From Hyphomicrobium sp. (GTDB taxonomy: Bacteria; Pseudomonadota; Alphaproteobacteria; Rhizobiales; Hyphomicrobiaceae), in NCBI GenBank assembly GCA_019751875.1, contig JAIEMV010000019.1:28893-92892 (forward strand): a stretch of DNA of 64,000 bases. Reading direction: 5' to 3'. Below, in pieces: positions 17,322 through 24,449 of the stretch. Positions within the stretch are counted from its first letter, which is position 1, and every line of letters begins with the position of its first letter. Position numbers and translations under genes: made by a program. The notes under the pieces are model-generated. The model did not search any database. It had not been told where the DNA came from and worked only from the letters and a program-made list of their open reading frames with translations.

Positions 17322-18638
17322 TCACACGATGACGGGTTTGCGGCCGATGCTGTAGTAGGTGAAGCCGCGGCGGCGCATGTCTTCGGGCTTATAGATGTTG
17401 CGCAGGTCGACGATGATCGGCGCCTTCAGCAGCGACTTGATGCGGTCGAGATCGAGCGCGCGGAACTGCTCCCATTCTGTGACGAGGCAGAGCGCATCGG
17501 CACCGTCGATGCAGGAGTAGGCATCGACGGTATAGGTAACATCCGGCAGTTCAGGCTTTGCCTGCCCGATGCCTTTGGGATCGTAGGCTTTCACGACCGC
17601 GCCGTTGTCCTGTAGATATCGAATGATGGCGAGCGAGGGAGCGTCGCGCATATCGTCGGTGTTGGGCTTGAAGGTCAGACCGAGTACCGCGATGGTCTTA
17701 CCGCGGACGCTGCCCCCGCAGGCGGCCATGACCTTGCGTGCGACGCCGCGCTTTCGCTGGTCGTTGACGGCGATGACGCTTTCCACCAGCCGCAGGGGCA
17801 CCCCATAATCCTGCGCGGTCTTGGCCAGCGCGTTCGTGTCCTTCGGGAAGCAGGAGCCGCCGTAGCCCGGACCGGCATGCAAAAACTTGGTGCCGATGCG
17901 ATTGTCGAGACCGATGCCTCGGGCGACGTCCTGCACGTTGACGCCGACTTCTTCGCACAGGTCGGCAATCTCGTTGATGAAGGTGATCTTCGTGGCGAGA
18001 AAGGCGTTCGACGCATACTTGATGAGTTCGGCGGCGCGGCGATCGGTAAACATCAACGGCGCCTGGTTGATGAACAGGGGCGCATAGAGTTCGGCCATCA
18101 CGTCACGCGCCCTTTGATCGGTGACGCCGACGACAATGCGGTCCGGGCGCTTGAAGTCTTCAATGGCCGCGCCCTCGCGCAGAAACTCCGGGTTGGAGGC
18201 GACGGAGATCTCCGCCTCGGGTCGCAACTCGCGAATGATCCGCTCGATCTCATCGCCGGTGCCGACGGGAACCGTCGATTTGGTGCAAACGACCGTGAAG
18301 CCCTGGAGAGCGCCGGCAATGTCGCGGGCGGCCTGAAAGACGTAGGCGAGATCGGCATGATTGTCGCCGCGCCGGGAGGGTGTGCCGACGGCGATAAAGA
18401 CGACATCGGCGGCCGCGACGGCTTCGACCAGTTCCGTCGTAAAGCTGAGCCGGCCATCACGGACGTTGTTGGCCACCAACACGTCGAGGCCCGGCTCATA
18501 GATCGGGATGACGCCATTGCGCAGGGCGGCGACCTTGGCTTCGTCCTTGTCGATGCATGTGACGATGTGGCCGAAGTCGGCAAAGCAGGTGCCCGATACC
18601 AATCCGACGTATCCCGATCCGATCATGACCACGCGCAT
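17322..18638 (-). CDS. ugd: UDP-glucose 6-dehydrogenase
   Basis: 438 aa. It oxidises UDP-glucose to UDP-glucuronate with two NAD. The N-terminal Rossmann motif is MIGSGYVGLVSGTCFADFG, and the catalytic Cys lies in GPGYGGSCFPKDTNAL (about residue 263). The C-terminal UDP-binding domain contains LGLTFKPNTDDMRDAPS. The product feeds the UDP-glucuronate 4-epimerase at 27926 and the UDP-xylose synthase at 51715, so ugd is functionally part of the EPS region although it stands apart from it. A well-formed hairpin separates it from glnT. Confidence 0.96.
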   Translation of the reverse strand: MRVVMIGSGYVGLVSGTCFADFGHIVTCIDKDEAKVAALRNGVIPIYEPGLDVLVANNVRDGRLSFTTELVEAVAAADVVFIAVGTPSRRGDNHADLAYVFQAARDIAGALQGFTVVCTKSTVPVGTGDEIERIIRELRPEAEISVASNPEFLREGAAIEDFKRPDRIVVGVTDQRARDVMAELYAPLFINQAPLMFTDRRAAELIKYASNAFLATKITFINEIADLCEEVGVNVQDVARGIGLDNRIGTKFLHAGPGYGGSCFPKDTNALAKTAQDYGVPLRLVESVIAVNDQRKRGVARKVMAACGGSVRGKTIAVLGLTFKPNTDDMRDAPSLAIIRYLQDNGAVVKAYDPKGIGQAKPELPDVTYTVDAYSCIDGADALCLVTEWEQFRALDLDRIKSLLKAPIIVDLRNIYKPEDMRRRGFTYYSIGRKPVIV

Positions 18639-19329
18639 GGATTGCTCCTTTGTCTCTTATGGGAGCCGGGGTACGCGGAACTCGCGGTCCCGTCAATTGG
18701 GATGCCGCCCATGCTGCATACCGGCTCGACCGGTCTACTTTTGCTGGTAGATCGAGCGTGACTTTGCTCCAGATGAGCGGTTTGTCGAAGTCTGCCGGAT
18801 CTGGAAATTTTCCGACGCCAGCGGGGGTGGCTTTTGATTTGTGACCCGGGGTGTGACTGTCGCCGCTGCAGGGCGGCGTGGGCGCCAATTTTTTCCGTGG
18901 TCGCGCAACGCAATGATCGATTCTCGGGACAGGGCCGCTCAATCTTCGGGAAGTGCATTTGAGCATGCCCGCCGCCGCAGAAGAGTGGCGGTCACTTCAA
19001 ACTATGCCTAACCAATTGTTACTCGAGCTCATTCAGTTTCTTGAAACGAGACGCTGACGTTAATGGTGTATCCGCCCTGTTCCTGGGGAGTGACCCCGAG
19101 AGGATCGCGCACTCCGAAGCCGAATTCGCGTGCCTTTCTAAGGGCGGCGTGTTGTCTCTACTCGTTTGATTAACAATTTTCTCGAACACCAACACGGCAT
19201 TGTTCTGCGCACGGCGATTAACACAATCGTGGCATTTAGATCAGCTTACACGATATCGACGGCACTGGAATTTAATGCGCAGTCGTTAGATTTCCCGCTG
19301 CAGGCCAAACGTGTCTGCGTGGATGTGTC
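18639..19329. other. 691-bp intergenic region before the first RTX gene
   Basis: No convincing gene was found on either strand. The left part is the promoter side of ugd and the right part precedes the RTX gene. A CGCCGC/GCGGCG hairpin at 18861-18878 is followed by six T at 18889-18894 on the + strand; no + strand gene lies upstream of it. The stretch around 19005-19290 is relatively AT-rich and likely carries the RTX gene promoter, but I could not fix -35/-10 boxes. Confidence 0.5.
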
Positions 19330-22300
19330 ATGGCGAACGTTACGGCAACGACAGGCATCGATATTTTCAACGGTACCTCGGGCACCACGTCCGGTACCGA
19401 CGAGATTCTCGTTACCAATCAGAACCAAATTCAATCCGGAGATTTGTTCAACGGCGGCGGCGGCACGGACACTCTGCGGTTCGGTACGGCGCTCGATTTC
19501 ACCTCCATCGTCAACGGAGCGAGCAGCGGCATCCGGAACATAGAGATCATCCGCTGGAACGGCGCCTTCAACGTGACGTTTCGCTCCGACCAATTCGGTG
19601 CCGGGCTGCTCGCCTCAAACCTCACTCTGCGCGGTGCGAACGGGGTCCAGAGCATCACGATCAACATGGTTGCTGGCGGGTCGACATTCGATATGAGTGC
19701 CTGGCAGTTCACGAACTGGACCGGTGGAACAGACCGCATCATTGTCAACGGAGGCTCGGGAAATGATACGGTCTTCTTCAGCTCACAGCATACAATTTTC
19801 GACGGTGGCGCCGGGATCGATACGCTCAACTACTCAAACTGGGGCGGCGGATTTACCCTGACGCTCAGCGGGAGCACTCCGGCTACGGCGCAGTGGAACA
19901 GCGGCCTCTTCGACACCATCAGCAATACGGAAAACATCATTGGATCGGCAGGCGACGACACCATAACCGGCGATGGTCTTGACAACTTTCTCGGTGGTGC
20001 GGCCGGCAATGACATTCTGAACGGCGGACTGGGCAACGACACGCTCGACGGCGGCGCGGGCTCGGATGTCATGACCGGTGGAGTCGGTAGCGACACCTTC
20101 TTTGTCGACAATACGAGCGATGTCGTCATCGAGCGTGCGACCGACACAGGTATCGATATCGTGTTTTCGACCGTGACATTCTCGGCCGCGGGCACAAACC
20201 AGGACGGAATCGAAGACATTGCGCTCACCGGCACGGCCGACATCAACGCGACCGGGAATGCTCTCGACAACGTTCTGACGGGCAACTCCGGCAACAACGT
20301 CCTCGACGGTGGCGACGGCGCCGACCAGCTGTTTGGAAACGACGGTTCGGACACGCTGATTGGAGGCAACGGCAATGACGTGCTCGATGGTGGCGCGGGT
20401 GCTGATACCATGACCGGCGGAGCGGGCGACGACATCTACCTAGTTGATGATGCTGGTGACGTCGTGGTCGAACTCTCATCAGACGCGGACACGGACCTTG
20501 TGATCTCCTCGGTCACGTTTTCTGCCGCTGGTGCGAGCCAGTCCGGTATCGAGAACATCACGCTAACGGGTTCGGCCAACATCGACGCAACCGGCAACGG
20601 ACTCAACAACGAGCTGACGGGCAACTCCGGCAACAACGTACTCGACGGCGGCTTGGGCGCGGACACGATGATCGGCGGCGCGGGCGCCGATACGTATGTA
20701 GTCGATAACATCAGCGATGTCGTTATAGAGCTCTCCTCCGATGCGGGAACGGATCTCGTCACCTCGTCGGTCACGTTCTCGGCCGCGGGCGCGAACCAGA
20801 GCGGCATAGAGAACATTACACTCACGGGTTCGGCGGACATCAACGCGACCGGCAACGGGCTTGACAACATCCTCACGGGTAACGCCGGCAATAACATCCT
20901 GACGGGCGGCGCTGGCAACGATACATACTTCGTCCAGAATGCCGGCGACGTCGTCATCGAGCTCGATACCGACGCGGGCACGGACGTCGTCATTTCGTCT
21001 GTCACCTTCTCTGCCGCTGGTGCCAACCAGTCCGGCATCGAGAACATCACCCTCACCGGCACCGCAAACATCAACGCAACCGGCAACGCGCTGGCCAACG
21101 TGCTGACTGGAAACTCCGGCGACAACATCCTCAATGGCGGCCTGGGCTCCGACACGATGATCGGTGGCGCCGGTTCGGATACCTATTTTGTCGATAACAT
21201 CGGTGATGTGGTGGTCGAACTCGCTGGCGACACCGGTACCGACCTTGTGTTCTCCTCTGTTTCCTTTTCGGCTATCGGTGCCAACCAGTCCGGGATCGAG
21301 AACATCACGCTCACCGGTTTGTCCGCCATCAATGCCACAGGTAATGCGCTCAACAATGTTTTGTCGGGTAACGGCGCAGCCAACGTGCTCAGTGGCGGTG
21401 ACGGCAACGACACCCTTATTGGCGGCTTGGGGGACGATACGCTGAGCGGAGGCGTCGGCGCGGACGTGTTTGTCTATGATCTCAACGATCCGGGCGGCGC
21501 TCAGCTCGACATCGTCATGGATTTCAATCGCGCAGAGGGCGACAAGATCTCGTTCGGCATCAACGGGCCAGCGAGTTTCGAGGCCGCCTATGGATGGCTG
21601 CTTCGCTCGAACATAACAGGGGATACCGTTATCAACGGCCAGATCAACAGCGCCACCCAGCGCATGATCCTCAACGGCGTGGCTGTGAACACGCTCACTG
21701 CATCCGACTTCATCTTCGACACCTCGACCGCGCCGAGAATTATCAACGGCGGTGCAGCGAACGATATTCTGTTTGGTGGCCTCGGCGATGACATCATCAC
21801 CGGAGGCGCGGGAACCGGAACGAACCTGCTGATCGGCGATGCTGGAAACGACATCCTCATCGGTGGAGACGGTGCGGACGCGCTCGACGGTGGCTTGGGC
21901 ATCGACCACATGACGGGTGGTCTGGGTAACGATTCTTATTACGTCGACAACGTCAGCGACGTCGTCAACGAGATCAATCCCAACGAAGGCCGCGATCGTA
22001 TCTACACGACCGTGAGCTACTCCATGACGGGAACCGCGGCTGGCGTCGAACTCGCCTACCTCCTCGGCACCGCCAATATAAATCTTACCGGAAATGGCCT
22101 CGACAACGCCATTACGGGCAACTCTGGCGACAACGTCATCGATGGCGGCAACGGAAATGACTCGATTTCCACCGGAGCTGGCAATGATACGTTGATCGGC
22201 GGAGCGGGAAATGACACGCTCTCAGGAGGAGCTGGCGCAGATACCTTCGTCTTCGCTCCGGGAAGCGGTCGCGATACCATTACCGACTTCAATACCGCAG

Positions 22301-22467
22301 AAGATAAGCTCGACCTCAACGCCTACGCCGGCATTAATACGGCAGCGGAACTCAGCCCATATGCCAGCAACAGCGGCGTGAACATGGTGGTCAATCTGGG
22401 CGGCGGCAACGTCATCACCATCAACAACATGCAGGTGGCTCAAATCCACGACGGCATGTTCGTTTGA
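19330..22467 (+). CDS. large RTX-type calcium-binding secreted protein
   Basis: 1045 aa. No Sec signal peptide. After a non-repeat N-terminal region (about 200 residues) it carries many GGxGxDxLx nonapeptides (for example GGLGNDTLDGGAGSD) mixed with an 80-odd-residue unit containing VTFSAAG, QSGIENITLTG and INATGN, seen five times and once more in diverged form. The C-terminal end (GSGRDTITDFNTAEDKLDL, and a non-cleaved hydrophobic tail) is typical of type I secretion substrates. Calcium on the RTX loops drives folding outside the cell. Surface or matrix protein is the likely role; no protease motif was seen. No type I exporter genes are in the window. Its end overlaps the convergent lasso B2 gene by 28 bp. 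Confidence 0.88.
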   Translation: MANVTATTGIDIFNGTSGTTSGTDEILVTNQNQIQSGDLFNGGGGTDTLRFGTALDFTSIVNGASSGIRNIEIIRWNGAFNVTFRSDQFGAGLLASNLTLRGANGVQSITINMVAGGSTFDMSAWQFTNWTGGTDRIIVNGGSGNDTVFFSSQHTIFDGGAGIDTLNYSNWGGGFTLTLSGSTPATAQWNSGLFDTISNTENIIGSAGDDTITGDGLDNFLGGAAGNDILNGGLGNDTLDGGAGSDVMTGGVGSDTFFVDNTSDVVIERATDTGIDIVFSTVTFSAAGTNQDGIEDIALTGTADINATGNALDNVLTGNSGNNVLDGGDGADQLFGNDGSDTLIGGNGNDVLDGGAGADTMTGGAGDDIYLVDDAGDVVVELSSDADTDLVISSVTFSAAGASQSGIENITLTGSANIDATGNGLNNELTGNSGNNVLDGGLGADTMIGGAGADTYVVDNISDVVIELSSDAGTDLVTSSVTFSAAGANQSGIENITLTGSADINATGNGLDNILTGNAGNNILTGGAGNDTYFVQNAGDVVIELDTDAGTDVVISSVTFSAAGANQSGIENITLTGTANINATGNALANVLTGNSGDNILNGGLGSDTMIGGAGSDTYFVDNIGDVVVELAGDTGTDLVFSSVSFSAIGANQSGIENITLTGLSAINATGNALNNVLSGNGAANVLSGGDGNDTLIGGLGDDTLSGGVGADVFVYDLNDPGGAQLDIVMDFNRAEGDKISFGINGPASFEAAYGWLLRSNITGDTVINGQINSATQRMILNGVAVNTLTASDFIFDTSTAPRIINGGAANDILFGGLGDDIITGGAGTGTNLLIGDAGNDILIGGDGADALDGGLGIDHMTGGLGNDSYYVDNVSDVVNEINPNEGRDRIYTTVSYSMTGTAAGVELAYLLGTANINLTGNGLDNAITGNSGDNVIDGGNGNDSISTGAGNDTLIGGAGNDTLSGGAGADTFVFAPGSGRDTITDFNTAEDKLDLNAYAGINTAAELSPYASNSGVNMVVNLGGGNVITINNMQVAQIHDGMFV
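20165..21380 (+). repeat. tandem repeat block inside the first RTX gene
   Basis: Five copies of a unit with VTFSAAG...SGIENITLTG...INATGN start near 20176, 20516, 20776, 21004 and 21259, so spacing is 228-340 bp with variable numbers of RTX nonapeptides between. Copies are clearly alike at DNA level, which suggests growth by unequal recombination. Confidence 0.8.
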
Positions 22468-22934
22468 AGTGCAGCGATCTGACCTTCGGCCGTCGCGCGC
22501 AGGGGCATGAATTCGTCGTGAGCACTGGCTCCGACGACTATTTCGCCATCACACACCACCCACGCGTGGGCCAACAGTTCTTGCCCGTCTCGGCGAACTC
22601 CGATTCGAATCTCCGATTCACACCCAGATCGCTGGAGCAGGTGAGATGCGGCGACCGCTTGGGCCAAGCAGTTCGCTTTCCAGGGGACGACCTTTGCAGC
22701 CGCACCTATTGCCCAGCCGATCCTGGTCGCCGATGCAGGTTTTTGCGTTGGTATGCCCGGCTTGCCAAGTCGTGGAGAAGCTAACGCACAAACCTCGGAT
22801 ACCGCGCGGGTGCGAAGGTGGACGGCCGCGCGCGCCAGATGTAGCGTGGCAATGAAGAGTAACCACCAGTCGCCCAGCGACACGCCGAAGGCTTTCCGGA
22901 GCCTTGGCCATGGAAGTGATGCGCGGTTCATCAT
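22440..22934 (-). CDS. lasso peptide biosynthesis B2 protein (leader peptidase)
   Basis: 164 aa from ATG 22934, the first of two adjacent ATGs 10 nt after the PqqD-like stop; a GTG at 22940 is an alternative, and the longer frame to 23033 overlaps the PqqD-like gene. The transglutaminase-like catalytic pattern of lasso B2/McjB C-terminal domains is present: Cys in WKANCLAQAVAASHLLQ, His in LLAHAWVVCDGEIVVG and an acidic residue shortly after. It would cut the precursor after the leader, at the residue following Thr(-2). It is the last gene of the cluster and converges with the RTX gene, overlapping it by 28 bp. Confidence 0.88.
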   Translation of the reverse strand: MMNRASLPWPRLRKAFGVSLGDWWLLFIATLHLARAAVHLRTRAVSEVCALASPRLGKPGIPTQKPASATRIGWAIGAAAKVVPWKANCLAQAVAASHLLQRSGCESEIRIGVRRDGQELLAHAWVVCDGEIVVGASAHDEFMPLRATAEGQIAALQTNMPSWI

Positions 22935-22944
22935 CCACACCGAA

Positions 22945-23220
22945 CTAGTTGATCGGTATGAGCAGGCGCCGTTCCGACAACTCTGAGAGCAACTGGCGTA
23001 CGTCCATTTCCAGGCGTCTGCGCGGAACATCATATTCGGCCTCGATGTGGTCGCAGACCTCGGTCTCGGTCAGACCTGACGTGGTCATCGACCAGATCTT
23101 GGTGCCTATCTCATCCAGTCCGAAGTAAAGGCCTTCCTGCGTATCGAGCAGGACAGCCTCTCCGGCCAATTCGCATTGCACGACATGGCCGGACGCTTCA
23201 AAGCGCGACATGCTGGTCAT
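22945..23220 (-). CDS. lasso peptide B1 / PqqD-like precursor recognition protein (RRE)
   Basis: 91 aa; ATG at 23211 is also possible. The sequence has the PqqD/RRE pattern: GEAVLLDTQEGLYFGLDEIG, then IWSMTTSGLTETEVCDHIEA and a C-terminal helix ending LSERRLLI. Such domains form a beta-sheet that binds the leader peptide at the YxxP motif and brings the precursor to the B2 peptidase and the cyclase. It overlaps the end of the kinase gene by 23 nt and is followed by B2 after 10 nt, so B1 and B2 are split, as in many lasso clusters outside the classical A-B-C type. Confidence 0.88.
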   Translation of the reverse strand: MTSMSRFEASGHVVQCELAGEAVLLDTQEGLYFGLDEIGTKIWSMTTSGLTETEVCDHIEAEYDVPRRRLEMDVRQLLSELSERRLLIPIN

Positions 23221-24166
23221 GAAGACTGTCTCTCATGTGGCTTGAACCGCAGTTGATTTCCAACGTCGATAGCACAGCATCGCAGGCCGCCGGCAACTGG
23301 CTGTAATCTTTTGGACGTCCGAGAAGGAAGGTCGGAATCTGGAGGGCGACGTCCCTCATGAACTCAAGATTGGCTGCCGCCGCAACGGTATCCGTAGGTT
23401 CGAGTTGGAACGAGTTTGTCACAAGCGACATGCATGATCGAGACGGCTTCACAGCGGAGATGCAGCTGTCCCGCGCGGTGGGGGCAAGCAGGATGATGGC
23501 TCTCAGCGGAACCAGGTCTTCGACGGGCTCATCCGTCTGCACGCAACATTTCGACGTTCTCTCGCTCATAATCGTGGACGTCCGGCCGGCCGGGAAGAGT
23601 TGCCTCAAAGAATCCGGCCAAAGGCGCAAACTCGGATAAGCGCCTTGCGCGTGGAACCCCGTGGCCGAAGATCGGAGGACAAATGCATCGTCGGAATGCA
23701 ACTCTGCACCCCGCATGTTCAGGGCCGCTGCTAGGGTCGACTTGCCCGCACCGGACGGACCGATGATGGCGATGCCCTGCCCTCCGACACTCAGGAGGGC
23801 ACCGTGGAGTACGCGCTCGCCCAGCAAGGCCAGAACTTTGGGCAAAATCAAATCATGTAAGACATGTCTTAATTCTGCAGCGCCCAAATCGGTGGCGTGT
23901 GCACAGCAAATTATTGCGTAAGCGCTGCTGCAATGCACGATGAATTCGGCAGTGGCGCCATGACGAACACGAACAGTTTTTATGGGCGCTGAAGCGGCGG
24001 CATCGTCGACACTCGTCAGTTCATGACGCTCGATTGAAATCATGCGAGATGTGCGATCAGGACGCGCACAAGCAGAGACAACGACAAGTGAGCGATTTAC
24101 CTCTGAGAAATAGATGTCGCAGCCGGCGTAAGAGCCTCGGGCTGCCAGATCTCCAGAGGCCAGCAT
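23198..24166 (-). CDS. HPr-kinase-like protein of the lasso cluster
   Basis: 322 aa. The C-terminal half has the HprK-type P-loop IIGPSGAGKSTLAAAL (about residues 132-147) followed by LHSDDAFVL, which fits the short HPrK fold found in lasso and other RiPP clusters. Known cluster kinases of this kind phosphorylate a Ser of the lasso precursor. The ATG overlaps the precursor stop as TAATG, so it should be translated together with the precursor. The target residue is not known; the core has Ser3, Ser22 and Thr5. Function by family analogy only. Confidence 0.82.
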   Translation of the reverse strand: MLASGDLAARGSYAGCDIYFSEVNRSLVVVSACARPDRTSRMISIERHELTSVDDAAASAPIKTVRVRHGATAEFIVHCSSAYAIICCAHATDLGAAELRHVLHDLILPKVLALLGERVLHGALLSVGGQGIAIIGPSGAGKSTLAAALNMRGAELHSDDAFVLRSSATGFHAQGAYPSLRLWPDSLRQLFPAGRTSTIMSERTSKCCVQTDEPVEDLVPLRAIILLAPTARDSCISAVKPSRSCMSLVTNSFQLEPTDTVAAAANLEFMRDVALQIPTFLLGRPKDYSQLPAACDAVLSTLEINCGSSHMRDSLHDQHVAL

Positions 24167-24336
24167 TACGCTCGAGAGCCTTCATCTATGTTGAGGCAAT
24201 TCGCTCCAGCCCCGTTCTCTATGCAGGTCGGGCTGCCAGCTGCCGTTAGGGATTCGAGCGCGCCGAATATCACCAGCTTCGGGCTGGTATACGCTTTTCG
24301 CTCAGGCTTCGTGACTGGTTCCAAGTCTTGGTTCAT
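24166..24336 (-). CDS. lasso peptide precursor
   Basis: 56 aa from ATG 24336, chosen because AAAGG lies 9 nt upstream; ATG 24363 (9 more residues) has no such site. The leader shows the full recognition motif Y16-x2-P19-x-L21-x3-G25-x5-T31. Thr31 is the Thr(-2) that B2 enzymes require, so cleavage after Ala32 leaves a 24-residue core beginning Ala1-Gly2-Ser3-Pro4. Glu at core position 8 would give an 8-membered macrolactam ring to the Ala1 amine. Cys6 lies in the ring and Cys15 in the tail, so a ring-to-tail disulfide (class III-like) is possible. The core ends Gly-Ser-Arg-Ala. Its neighbours (cyclase, RRE, B2, kinase, nucleotidyltransferase) support the call strongly. Hand-summed monoisotopic mass of cyclised reduced core is about 2301.0 Da, disulfide form about 2299.0. 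Confidence 0.85.
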   Translation of the reverse strand: MNQDLEPVTKPERKAYTSPKLVIFGALESLTAAGSPTCIENGAGANCLNIDEGSRA

Positions 24337-24380
24337 GTCTACAAGCCTTTGTGGGCGCAGCATGTGCGTTGCGAATCAAA

Positions 24381-24394
24381 CGGGATCACTCCCG
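24381..24394 (-). promoter_or_regulatory. hairpin in front of the lasso precursor gene
   Basis: Read on the - strand, CGGGA and TCCCG flank a GTGA tetraloop (GNRA type) and are followed by TTTGATT. It lies in the 113-nt gap between the cyclase stop and the precursor ATG. It could partly terminate transcripts from the cyclase or protect the 5' end of precursor mRNA. The stem is five pairs, so either role is tentative. Confidence 0.4.
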
Positions 24395-24449
24395 AAAATC
24401 TACAGGGTGCCGATCCCGATCTATAGCTACGAAATGCCGTCGTCCCCAG

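Noticed and set aside
17877..18761. 294-codon + strand frame opposite ugd
   Set aside because: Antisense to a conserved enzyme with its catalytic motifs intact; no ribosome site or family signal.
20165..21380. CRISPR-like regular repeats
   Set aside because: The repeats are in-frame coding units of varying spacing, not short palindromic repeats with unique spacers; no cas genes are present.
20563..21909. 448-codon - strand frame across the first RTX gene
   Set aside because: The repeat DNA of the RTX gene produces long frames on both strands; the + frame has the RTX pattern and the secretion end.
24237..24242. Core peptide starting one residue earlier (Ala32), ring closed at position 9
   Set aside because: Thr is nearly always two residues before the core in lasso precursors; starting at Ala32 would put it at -1.
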